Positions 54,845 to 64,000 of a stretch of DNA of 64,000 bases are shown here, one piece after another. Source of the DNA: Volvox africanus (Eukaryota; Chlorophyta; Chlorophyceae; Chlamydomonadales; Volvocaceae); contig BSDZ01000033.1 in assembly GCA_030268105.1 (NCBI GenBank), forward strand, positions 372,001 through 436,000. Reading direction: 5' to 3'. A model generated the notes under the pieces. That model made no database searches. It was not told where the DNA came from and saw only the letters and a program-made list of their open reading frames with translations. The translations under genes and the position numbers were made by a program. Each line of letters starts with the position of its first letter. The stretch's first letter is position 1.

Positions 54845-55625
54845 GTAGTCGGACAGCCAGTGATTGCTGGCCGGATTAATATCACCGATGCTCTCAGTCG
54901 ACACCCGTCACTACATGCTGCGATTTTGGGGACGCCTGTCCTGCACCCACGGAACAAGAAGGTGCCGTTGCCTTCGGACCTCACGGGACTATTGAAGGTT
55001 GCCTATGTTAGTGATCCCTGGTTCACTACACTGGGTAACTTGCGCAAGCAGAACGGTCCGTGACTCAGATTGTCGTCCCAAATGACAATGCCGTTCGTCG
55101 TGATATTCTTTCCCGTTTCCATGAAGATCCGTTGGCAGGACATCCAGGTAGCATGCGGCTGGTCGTATGGGTTCAACACTCATTTTGGTGGCCTCGATTG
55201 GCCAGAGATACGGAGAACTTCGTGCAGACATGCAATCTGTGCCAGCAAAACAAGGCATTGTTGGGTAAGGGTCACGGGTGGTTGCCACCTTTGCCTGTCC
55301 GGGATGCGTCTTGGGAAAGTGTTTCCATGGACTTTGTAGTCGTGCTGCCCAAAACTGAGGGGGATACGACTCGGTGCTCGTCATGGTTGACCGTTTGACC
55401 AAGATGGTTCACCTAGCGCCATGCACGTCATCCTGCACTGCTGAGCAAATGGCACAATTGTTTTTCGATAATGTGGTTCGGTTGCATGGCGTCCCTAAGA
55501 ACGTGGTGTTGGACCGCAGAGGTCGATTAACGTCTAAGTTTTGGGAAGCGCTCTGGAAGCTGGTTAATATGCACATTAACCTGAGCACGGCATACCATGC
55601 ACAGTCCGATGGACAAACTGAATAA
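54845..55625 (+). mobile_element. Ty3/gypsy retrotransposon remnant: end of RNase H plus integrase
   Basis: Plus strand. INITDALSRHP matches the end of gypsy RNase H. The HHCC zinc module follows (HEDPLAGHPGS ... FWWPRLARDT ... CNLCQQNK), then the integrase core: SMDFVVVLPKT (first Asp), DRLTKMVHLAPC, NVVRLHGVPKNVVLDRRGRL (second Asp; the family usually has SDRG), STAYHAQSDGQTE (Glu). Breaks: an in-frame TGA at about 55061, a frameshift near 55370 and TAA directly after DGQTE. It is a dead copy; the reverse transcriptase that should precede it is not upstream. Confidence 0.85.
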
Positions 55626-55681
55626 TCATGCAGAAGTGCACCAAGACTCGTACCAATTAGCATTGATATTTGCATCATAAT

Positions 55682-55823
55682 TACGTGGGCACAAGCGTAA
55701 TAATGTGAGATACGATCATAGCAATTACCACAGCGGTTAAGCTACAACCGAATATTGATATTCGGCCATATAAATCGCGTCGTTGCTATGATCCTATCCT
55801 CACACCATTACGCTTCATGTGGG
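55682..55823 (+). repeat. Fold-back (inverted-repeat) element of about 142 bp
   Basis: Left arm 55682-55722 (CGTGGGCACAAGCGTAATAATG to CGATCATAGCAA) pairs with right arm 55781-55823 (TTGCTATGATCC to CATTACGCTTCATGTGGGCC) with a few mismatches. A perfect inner palindrome CCGAATAT-TG-ATATTCGG lies at 55746-55763. It sits exactly between the gypsy integrase and reverse-transcriptase pieces. Consistent with a MITE-like element or with a hairpin left at a rearrangement joint. Confidence 0.75.
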
Positions 55824-55847
55824 CCCAACCATGTGCGCGTTCAACCA

Positions 55848-56200
55848 GTGCTTGCAGCCAAGAAGGATCCGCAGACAGGCATGTAGATGGACTTCCGCAT
55901 GGCCCAGGACTACAGGCCAGTGAACCAGCCTACCCTCTCAGACCGGCACGGCCTACACCGCCCAGAAGAGATCTTTCAGCAGGTGGTGGGCAAGGCAGTT
56001 ATGTTTTCGAAGCTGGCCTTGCGACAAGGCTTCTTGCAGATACCCATCAAGCCAGAGGACCAGCCAAAGACTGTGTACTGGGTGGGAAACAAGCTTATGA
56101 TGTACACCAGATCAAGAATGCCAGCGCCAAATTTCAGCGTGTAATGGACTACGAACTGGCGAAGGCAGGACTTGACAACATTTATTTAAGGCAAGTGAGC
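55848..56200 (+). mobile_element. Ty3/gypsy reverse-transcriptase fragment
   Basis: Frame reading MDFRMAQDYRPVNQPTLSDR, then AVMFSKLALRQGFLQIPIKP and EDQPKTVYW matches the gypsy fingers/palm entry (usual forms are DYRALN and FSKLDLRSGYHQI). Here the Asp of the first catalytic motif reads Ala (SKLALRQG). A frameshift near 56110 switches to KNASAKFQRVMDYELAKAGL. The YVDD box is absent. This is a decayed fragment and lies downstream of the integrase piece, the reverse of normal pol order. Confidence 0.78.
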
Positions 56201-57109
56201 GCAGGCAGCTGCATAGCGCCGCCTTAGACTGGTGTAGGACTGCGAAGCGTCTGGGGGGGGACTACTATGATGGCGATACTCGTCTATGGACCGTGGGGTC
56301 ACCCTTCTTCCAGCACGCAGTGCAGCATGGCATCACCTTGTACGAGCCTCGGGGCGTAGTGAGTATTCCGCATATAGTGTGTTTGGTGGATGGTAATTTT
56401 GTGTGACAAGCTACACATCTCCTTATATAGTGCATGTCAATGTATCTATCCTCTGTCGGACTGTGGCTCATTACGGTGGCTCAGGCTAGGGTATTATTAG
56501 TATTGTTATCATTATCATGGTAATTATTATTGACGTTATTATTATGGTTATGCCCCCCTTAGGCTGGCGTGTCTTATTTGGAACCCTAGGGGTAATTATA
56601 TATCATTGGGCATGCGTACCCCACTTTTGGGCCGCTAGGGTTCACAGGATTGTATAATTTCTCAGACTTTCTTGCTCTCTGCGGCCCCAATCCATGTGCT
56701 ACCGCCGATTGGCCTTTAGGTGGGTTTCTAAGCCAGCCCGCACCTCATGGCCCCCCTTAGGGGCCGTGGGTTTGCACTTCCCGGGTAGAGCATTCAACCG
56801 CTGATGAGTCTTGCCAGTGAGGGCGGGCAGGGACACTACCAAGGAGCTAGTTGTGCTATCCTATCCTTTCTGCTCATACTCTCGCTGGGCCCCCCGCAGA
56901 TTCACCCTGGTTCTAGTTTAAGAACAAACCATTTGCTGTCAGGATCGAAATTGCCACCGATGAAATGCAATCACTGCATCCTACGTAACAGGGACATCTT
57001 ATGGAATCTCAGGTTAGGATAGCTACGCCTGAGCTAACCAATCAAGCCTAATTTTATTATTAACGCTGTCCATTGGGTGTGATACATGTTAGGGGTTTAA
57101 GGTTCAAAC

Positions 57110-57423
57110 ACTGCTCGGCGGACAGGTTTCGCAATGGTCTTCGTTTCAGTCCTTGTTGGCTGTCGCTGCTGCTAAGGGTCTGAATAACCCCCTGCTGGAC
57201 ATTTCTACAGCGTTATAGGGAGTTTTGAGATACATGGCTGGAACCCAAAATTTTGATCGGCGTTTTCGGCAAGGGCTGACACAGGACGTTCATGGTTATT
57301 GTGATTCGGACTGGGCCGGGGACTTGGGTTCTCGGCTGTCGACGTCCGAATATGTGTTTCGTATCAATGGTCAGCACGTTTGTCAGACCACCAAAAGGGC
57401 AAAACACATGAAGCCTTTGTAAG
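57110..57423 (+). mobile_element. Ty1/copia RNase H remnant
   Basis: After a decayed lead-in (LSAVAAAKGLNNPLLDISTA, stop), the frame GVLRYMAGTQNFDRRFRQG, GYCDSDWAGDLGSRLSTSEY, VFRINGQHVCQTTKRAKHM matches the copia RNase H signature (LRYLKGT...GYxDADWAGD...RRSTSGYxF). Stop codons on both sides show that it is dead. It is a different retrotransposon class from the neighbouring gypsy pieces. Confidence 0.8.
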
Positions 57424-58001
57424 ACGACTTCAAAGCTGTTCCTGTGTGGTGGCCTTGTGGCGTTGGTATCATGATTTTTTACGCGGTAGACTTCATACAT
57501 CAAACTAACCCCGCGGTTGCACAGTGCCCGTAAGTAAGAACCACTTGCCCAGGACAGCTGGCAATGTAGGTTCCTGAATTCGTCCTGCTCGGCCCAAATT
57601 CATCCGATGTACATGGGCGTGGACACCTACAGGTGCCAATCAGTTGGCAGGCTGCTGGATGTTGGGATGCTCGACAACGTCCTCCATGCACAGCCTTCTG
57701 CATGCAACATCGCTATTCTTCGTCGCCTTGCAGCACACAGCCCGCCCGCCAAAACGCCTCCCCCCCCATGCGTCTACCTGATGAACACGCCACCAGACCT
57801 GCACAAGACCACCAGTTGCAGCAATGGGATGCCGCCCTTGACATTGAAGGGATACACTATATACTCCAGGCAATCGGCTTAAGGGTCAAAGAACTATACT
57901 GGCAGCTGCTAAGGGGAAATGCATAGTGCTCAAAACATCCCTAGTCATCAGCAGGCAGCTCACACCTCTGCTTCCGTCCCCATCCCACTTGGCAAACACA
58001 C

Positions 58002-58176
58002 CTGCAGCACCCAAGTCCACGTAGCAAGCATCCTTCCATGAACGTCGCCTCCCATTCCCTTCCTGCCAGGACCCTTCTAATAGGCCGTCTTCAGGGATCA
58101 GCCGCTCAGGGATATGGGGAAGCGCTAGGGCCACGTTGAAGGTGCTGCTTACTGCATCATCCGTCCATATGTCTGC
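58002..58176 (-). CDS. Possible internal exon, unrecognised
   Basis: On minus, acceptor CACCCTGACAG is followed by ADIWTDDAVSSTFNVALALP, HIPERLIPEDGLLEGSWQEG, NGRRRSWKDACYVDLGAA and a donor GCTGCAG/GTGTGT; phase 0 in, phase 1 out. The peptide is not repetitive and is coding-like, but I found no partner exons and recognise no family. Might be part of a small gene between the copia relic and the PQ-loop gene. Confidence 0.35.
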
Positions 58177-58918
58177 CTGTCAGGGTGGTCACAGGACTTT
58201 AATACGGGACATAGGACTCGCACTATTGCAACATTACGAAAGGACACTCCGCTGCTGTGGAACCCAAAACAGCGCATGTTACACAGTGCAGCCAGACTGG
58301 TCCATCGTGTTCGCACATAATCCACGAAAGCCTACAGCAGGTGTGCGCTTCGGCTCGAACCTCCCATCCCCTGCACCACGTTGGCATTCCGCAGTATGCA
58401 TCCGCAAGTGCCGCTCCAGGGTCGGCAAAGCCACCACCCTTACCGCTATACCCTTACTGGAAACAGAACGCCCGCTACGTTGCTATCTCTCAGGCCGACG
58501 TAGCGAGGCCAACGCTGTTGGCCACATGATGGCCACGACCGAGATCAACCAGGTATTCCATTCTTTTCCTCTTTCGGGTACAAAGCGCACGCCATTACAA
58601 ACCTTATGATACGTGGAACCCACTTAACGCACGGTGCCACGCACCCGCCAGCTGGTTCGCAAACCATCCAATCCACATGATGCACACATCTGACCATTTT
58701 ACGCACTGCACCGCCAACCATACTCTCCACCTGGGGGAAGGCAAACTAACCCACCTACAGCCTTTCGGTGCTCAAGCCAATAATCCCCGTACCTAATCCC
58801 TTTTAAATGTCCACAAGCAGCAAGCACTTCCCCACTTTTAGTCGTACATGCAAACTGCGGGCGGGCCGTAGATGCAAAGGTGCCGTGAACAATTGCCTGG
58901 CCGAGGGAAGACAAACCG

Positions 58919-60748
58919 CTATTCCTGCTGCGTGGGCCCACCGCCGCTGCTCTCTCCCGCCTCGGTATTAGGGACCGGGATCAACAGCGGCGCTTCAAGG
59001 TCCGCTGGCTTCCCAGCATCAAGCCCGTTGCCAGCTCCGTAGCTGTGTTGATGCGTATTACAATGAGAATGTCCATGGCGGGTGTGGTGGTGGCCATGGC
59101 CGTGACAGTGCTCGTGGCCTTCGTGCCCCAACGTTATGGCCTGGTAGAACAGAGTCATATCCAGCGCAATGGTCCCGAACGTGCCGCACATCCATGGCAG
59201 CTGCTCTTTAACCTGCTCCAAGGACCGTAGCCGCAACACGATACTGACACCTGTGCACAGATTAGCACTGCGAGGAAATGCAGGCAGTCGGGGGTTGGAC
59301 GGGCGGGCAAGTAGGTTAAGAAGGCAGAGGAGAGTGGCAGTAGCGCACGCAGCAAGGTGCCGCGGTGAAGTTTGGCTTGAGTTAAGAGGGGCTCGCCACA
59401 AAAACATCGTGCACCACCTTCGCTGAGCTCACGCAGGCTTTCGTCTTCGTCCGACTTGGTTTCATCCGACCCAGCTCAACCGGTAGCAACATGTGGACCT
59501 CCCCCACCAGCACACCAGGCTCCCGGCACCGCAGTCTGCGGACCACTATCACAACCTCGACACCGCTTGACCACTTGCGCAGTCCTGGCCCACGCACCTC
59601 ATAGTTAGGATAAACATGACCGGTGATAACCCCTCGGTGGACCTCCGCGCCAGATTCTTACGGATCTGGCTCACACGGGAAGCCAGGTAGAAGCAAGTGG
59701 ACAGGTAGCCCATGGCCGTGCCCGCCACAAGTGCCACATCGCAGTTGAGGAAGCTGCAGCCCCCAGGGCTCACCGAGTCATCGCCACCACCACTATCACC
59801 GTCGCCATGGCCTAACCTCAGAAACTCGCCACCAAAGGCTGCGGGATGGAGCACTGAGGCGAGGCTCCGCCCCAGCACGGACAGTGCCGCGCCGGTGCCA
59901 GCGGCAGCCAGCCTCAGTGCCGCGTCACTGCTGCTGCTACTGTGGGAGATGCTAGTGCCACCTACTCCAAAATTGTCGCCGCCGGTGCCATCATGTAGGG
60001 CTGCTGGGTGCTGTTGCTGCTTATTGACAGAGAGCAGGTGCCGCTCAACACCCTTCGAGGAGGTGGCAGCGCCAGGGTGCAACGCAAACACCGCCATACA
60101 AACAACGGAGAAACCAACAGCCGTCGCGGCCGTGAGGGTAAGCAAGGGGTTGCGGCTTGCGGCCACCACGGAGCCGGCCCTCTCAAAGATGCGCTGGACG
60201 GAGCCTCCCACGGGTGTGGTCACTGTAGAGCTTTCCGGAACGGACGACGGCTCGTTAGAATCGCGATTTGCTCCACCATCATTAAGGAGCGATGCGACTT
60301 GCAGCTGAGAGTCATCCCTGTTGTGGTGGTGCACTGCGCTGGCGTGTCGTTGGCCGTGGCGCTTGCGCGAAACTCTGGCGCGAAGGCGCTTACGTCGCGC
60401 CTGCAAGGCGCCGTAATAGATGTACTGGAGCAGCATAATGACGTCTATTAACACAAAGTAGGCTGCCAATATGGTGGTAGTTGGCAGCTGCTGGCCTTGA
60501 ATTAGACAGCCCAAGAGATTCAACGTATCGCCAGCAAACCATTCTACCAAAAACCATATCGACAATGCCTCAGAGCTCTGGTTCTTGATATTGCTTAAAA
60601 ATTGGGGAATTTGCGCCGTCAGCCAAACGAAAATGCTGCACAATCCCAGGGCGAAGCCAGCGGCATCCCTGTAGTCCATAACGCAATCGTGAAAATATTT
60701 CTCCACCCATGGATTGGCACCTGGATCGCAGCCATCGAATGTCAGCAT
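58919..60748 (-). CDS. PQ-loop repeat membrane transporter (vacuolar/lysosomal amino-acid exporter type)
   Basis: Two exons, 60748-59598 and 59267-58919 (donor ACTATGAG/GTGCGT, acceptor CTCGCAG, phase 2), 499 residues. This type (SLC66A1/PQLC2, yeast Ypq) exports cationic amino acids from lysosomes or vacuoles. Membrane helices come in two triplets. The first PQ motif is in FVWLTAQIPQFLSNIKNQSS; the second repeat reads LASRVSQIRKNLARRSTEGL, with SQ where PQ is usual. A long hydrophilic loop (about 125-310, one hydrophobic stretch near 205-220) separates them, larger than in animal homologues. The C-terminal cytosolic tail is His-rich (HEGHEHCHGHGHHHTRHGHS). ATG 60748 is used; an upstream TTG codon is not needed. 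Divergent from the DTWD1-like gene, 552 bp apart. Confidence 0.85.
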
Positions 60749-61300
60749 GGCTAACAATTCCGGGGGTAGGACCCCTCAAAGCTCGCTACCTAGGGGTGCT
60801 CACAACATCTGTCCCTTTGTTTAAAATGGAAAATATCACAAGCCATGATCAGCAGGCAAGGTTAAGCAAAGCCATGGTATCGTAGCTGCTAAAACGGTGA
60901 AACCCGTGCAAGGATGCACATCTTGTAAGAAATACCTACATTGGCAATAAAAACAACACTCATTATCACCTGGCGGATGAAACGCACTATAGTCCACACT
61001 GGCCGTCGTACTCAGGATCCAAGCTAGATGTTGCAGGCAGCCTTTGGTCATGGCCTGGGCTTGTATCCTGTAGAATCTGTAGTACAATATAAAACAGCGA
61101 CGTGACTTCCCGACATACAGGTCTGGCTCCCTCCTGCACGAGCCGAGTAACAAAGCTTTCAAAATGCCCGGCTAAACACTGTTGTTAGAGTGATACACTG
61201 TGCCGCACAGCTCACATAACGGAACTCACGTTTATTCTCGCGCCATTTTATGGCGAGGAGACGGAGATAATAGAGCATTCGCTCGGCGATCAGCTGCGAG
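60749..61300. promoter_or_regulatory. Shared divergent intergenic region
   Basis: Five hundred fifty-two bases between the start codons of the PQ-loop gene (minus) and the DTWD1-like gene (plus), presumably holding both promoters. No strong TATA box seen. The 108-codon minus frame at 60836-61162 has no support. Confidence 0.5.
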
Positions 61301-63527
61301 ATGGCCGACGCACTTGCCCCAAAGCTAGCCGCGAGGCGGCCAGACTGGGAACTGCCACCGGTCCACAGCGGCCTTCAGCTAGCACCGATGGACAGCCTGT
61401 ATAACAACACAGAGCGCATCAAGTGCCTTAAATGGTGGGCAGGCTAAGCCATGAACCTCCCAATCGCATTGCATAAAGCACGCAATCTCCGGTTTCGCTC
61501 AGGAGGTTGGAAATTTGATGGCTTGGATGGGGGGGGGACCTGCAGGGTCAGCGCATTGCCGCGCGGGCGAGGCAGTTCTTGGGGGTCCTGATCAATGCTA
61601 CCATGGGTTGTCATCGCGTCCTACCATTATTCCATCTGATCTAACTGACTATATATTGCTGGAATTATAGACCAGATTACAGGCCCCGTTCCACACGCGA
61701 TTACAAAAACCTTACCAGGTGCCTAGTTTTCGGTAGTAGGGCAGCCGCAGCACCAGCAATGCAACGCCGTCCACGCCGCCCTATTGACTCTTAAATCCTG
61801 TCACCCTCACCTATCCCCTTCCTTCTTAACCACCGGCACGTTTCTCATCAACCTACGACATAAGCGGCCGTCCGCGTGCTCACTACTGCTACGGTAAGGG
61901 GGCTAGGCTGCGGCTGTTGTTGTTGTCGTTGTGGTTGCAATACCTCCTGCTGCACATTCTTTAAGCGACGGAATGGTCCAGGGCTCCAAACCATAAGCCA
62001 GGCGGCTCCAGAAGAAACTTCCGGGATCTGATGGCCAGACTGGGCACACATATATTTTGAAACTTTCGCACCGAATTTTCGGGAATCCATCTCCGCGTAT
62101 GGCAAGCATTGATAACATATGGGGCGTTGAAGCGTATATGGAAGTGGATGATTGCTGATTCCCACTTCTTCCTGCAGCTCCAGCACGAGGCCCCCACGGG
62201 ACGGGGATGTAGTAAATTGCCGGTGCTCTCTGATCCTCACACCGGGTCCGCTGTTATGCAGCTCCACCGTTTCAAATCGCCGACTCTTCCCGTTTCCCCT
62301 CCATCTATAGCCACATCGGTGGTGGAATCTTTCGGCTTGATGACGCCCCGCATCGCGCTGACCCCAACCCCAGACTGCTTGCAACCGCTGGTTCCCTTTC
62401 CACACGTGGATCTGCCCTTTCAAGTGTCCATCGTGACGCACCACGAGGAGAAGGCATCCAAAAACACTGGAGTTCAGGTGGCCATCCTTGGGGGGAGCCA
62501 AGTAGACCTGCACGAGTGAGTTCGACCGAGGATGATTGAGGACGGGGAAACAGCTATAGCGGGGCATGGTAGGGAGGGGCTGGGTGAATGATTCAAGGTT
62601 AAGGTTTAAACCCGCTGTATTAGCACAGACCAGGTATCTCATCCAATGACCATCTCACGGCGTTTCTGACGGGTGCGACTTGTCCTGGGTCAGGGCGACG
62701 ACGACGTACTGTCCTTTATTCCAAGTAACTCGTACAGCGGCATTTTTCTTTAGCGCAACGACAGTCTGCCGGCTTCTCCACAGAAAATAGATCGTTGAGA
62801 TTTTTGTCGCACCAGGGAATCAAGTCATCCTCTCCTTGCTTGGATCTTGCCCATCCCGAATTCTTCTCCCAAAGGGAGGGGGGAGGTGAGGGGATGTTTC
62901 TCTCTGTGGCAGTGGCTTCGTGCCTGAGCTCCTCTTTCCCTCTGTGGGATGCCCCGTGTGGGAGGTCATTCGATGCAAGTCGACCGCGCCTTTCTAGCAC
63001 CACACTACTGCAACGGAACTTGCATTGATATCATCGCTTCCATGGATAGCAACCCCTTCCTCTTCAAACCCGCGCACATCAGCTCCTATCAGCTAACCCC
63101 ATACGACCGGTATCACCACTACCGCAGGACCGCCCCTAAATTGCAATGTTTCTAGGGCTCAACCGTTCGCATTGCTCCTAGCTGCCTCCTATCGCGCTTT
63201 CTCTACGTGTGCTGTCGCCTTCCCGAACCCATCCCGATTGAGGTTTCAATTGTTGGAATATATCTTCCAAATCTCTCAAATACCTCCGGGGCCCCGGCAT
63301 CCTCCTATGACAGCATGTCCCATACGCCCACCGACGTGGAGCCGTCCCGCTGTGCAGTGCTGTTTCCCAGCGACACGGCACTGGAGGTGGAACAATTGGA
63401 GCCGGACTCCATTGACCGGCTCTTTATCATTGACTCTAGATGGTGGGTCGATTGCAACCCAGACTGCCGGGATGAGAGGATGCGGACTGGACAGGGTCTG
63501 CATTCCCTCATTAGGGGCTGCTTAAAG
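61301..63527 (+). CDS. DTW-domain tRNA uridine aminocarboxypropyltransferase, DTWD1 type, 3' end unresolved
   Basis: Expected to add an aminocarboxypropyl group to a tRNA uridine using S-adenosylmethionine. Exons 61301-61434, 61865-61893 (29 nt), 62374-62515 and 63314 onward join in phase. Hallmarks: a zinc-type CLKCGRPRAHYCYDC spanning the first three exons, LPFQVSIVTHHEEKASKNTG, SRCAVLFPSDTALEVEQL, and RLFIIDSRW where the family usually has DSTW or DGTW. The start ATG at 61301 gives a leader of about 40 residues before the Cys motif. The fourth exon may stop at 63442 (ATG/GTGGGT) or run to about 63527, since WVDCNPDCRDERMR continues like the family's DERL segment. The last conserved part (an FWR-type block) was not found before the right edge. 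Confidence 0.8.
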
Positions 63528-64000
63528 GTTGCTTAACCTCGGGTTCAGCTATTAAGCATTTGGCCGAACATATAGGCAATCTTCTCGGATTGTGCGAATT
63601 TTGGTAGCACAGTATAGGAGATACGGTGATTCCCTCGTAGGAGGACGACTGGGATTGGGCAAGGTACTCCATGAGGCAGAGCTCTCGCTGTTCCGTCTTC
63701 ATGAGCTCGTACAAGCTTCATGTACGATGTCACGGTTGCTTCCGTGTGCCATAAGGATTGCGCGCCGCGGTCTAGTAGCAGAATGTGTTATGATGGGAGC
63801 GATGGGAACACAATGTTCCGGTGTTGATGTATTCTGTGGGGATGTTTTTTCTTAGGTTCGGCACGGAGGGTAAAATTGACAAGGGGCCGGAAGCGAAGGC
63901 CAGGAGAGAGGCCGGAAGCTTGAGGCGTATGGAACCCGTTCCTGCTCTTGTCTGGGATTCTCACGTCTGCCGATCAGGCCAGGCCAGGTCAGGTCAGGTC
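63528..64000. other. Right-edge sequence, no firm exon
   Basis: Presumably intron or further exon of the DTWD1-like gene. A strong acceptor TTTTTTCTTAG at about 63855 opens a frame (FGTEGKIDKGPEAKARREAG) to the edge, but it does not match the expected family sequence. Confidence 0.35.

Noticed and set aside
54845..57423. An intact retrotransposon
   Set aside because: Pieces come from two classes, are out of order, and carry stops and frameshifts; no LTR pair was identified.
61848..62642. 264-codon minus ORF
   Set aside because: Antisense to DTWD1-like exons 2 and 3, which carry the family motifs.
62716..63003. Minus ORF ending DLFSVEKPADCRCAKEKCRC
   Set aside because: Cys-rich end is eye-catching, but it lies in an intron of the DTWD1-like gene on the opposite strand with no splice partner or homology that I recognise.

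Overview
The window reads as nuclear DNA of a volvocine-type green alga (Chlamydomonas/Volvox relatives). The signs are many short phase-consistent GT-AG introns, TGTAA-type polyadenylation signals, Ala/Gly/Gln/His-rich low-complexity protein inserts, GGC/GGT and CCCCCG satellites, and plant-like gene families. There are no bacterial operons, no CRISPR and no complete tRNA or rRNA. All gene models were built by hand from reading frames, splice sites and intron phase; none was checked by alignment.

Layout, left to right: (1) <1-4324, minus, a very large GATA zinc-finger protein running off the left edge. (2) 8664-11415, plus, a stand-alone glutamate formiminotransferase-like enzyme in seven exons with a His-rich insert. 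(3) 11.4-24.8 kb, a poorly conserved stretch with a tandem-duplicated GGC/GGT minisatellite block, simple repeats and several exon-like ORFs that I do not recognise, one with a frame break. (4) 24904-28716, plus, a seven-exon protein ending in a CBM21 carbohydrate-binding domain. (5) 31128-32096, plus, an intronless cyclin-box protein with His/Gln tracts. (6) 34183-42446, minus, a complete twelve-exon SRP68 gene whose introns carry large simple-sequence arrays. (7) 44.4-47.0 kb, decayed ORFs of probable mobile-element origin. (8) 48073-53563, plus, an eight-exon, 974-residue type I membrane protein with a propeller-like lumenal region. (9) 54.8-57.4 kb, a retrotransposon graveyard: Ty3/gypsy integrase, a fold-back element, a gypsy reverse-transcriptase piece and a Ty1/copia RNase H piece. 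(10) 58919-60748, minus, a PQ-loop transporter. (11) 61301 to at least 63442, plus, a DTWD1-type tRNA-modifying enzyme that is divergent from the transporter and unfinished at the last exons.

The host genes do not form a pathway. They are dispersed housekeeping and regulatory functions: transcription, one-carbon/histidine catabolism, polyglucan or PP1 targeting, cell cycle, ER targeting, a secretory-pathway membrane protein, vacuolar export and tRNA modification. A shared oddity is His-rich low complexity in three unrelated proteins (formiminotransferase, cyclin, PQ-loop). I found no convincing new multi-gene system. The most unusual items are the fold-back element between the gypsy pieces, the repeat load in the SRP68 introns, the PQ-loop protein with an altered second motif and a His-rich tail, and the DTWD1 gene with a 29-nt exon.
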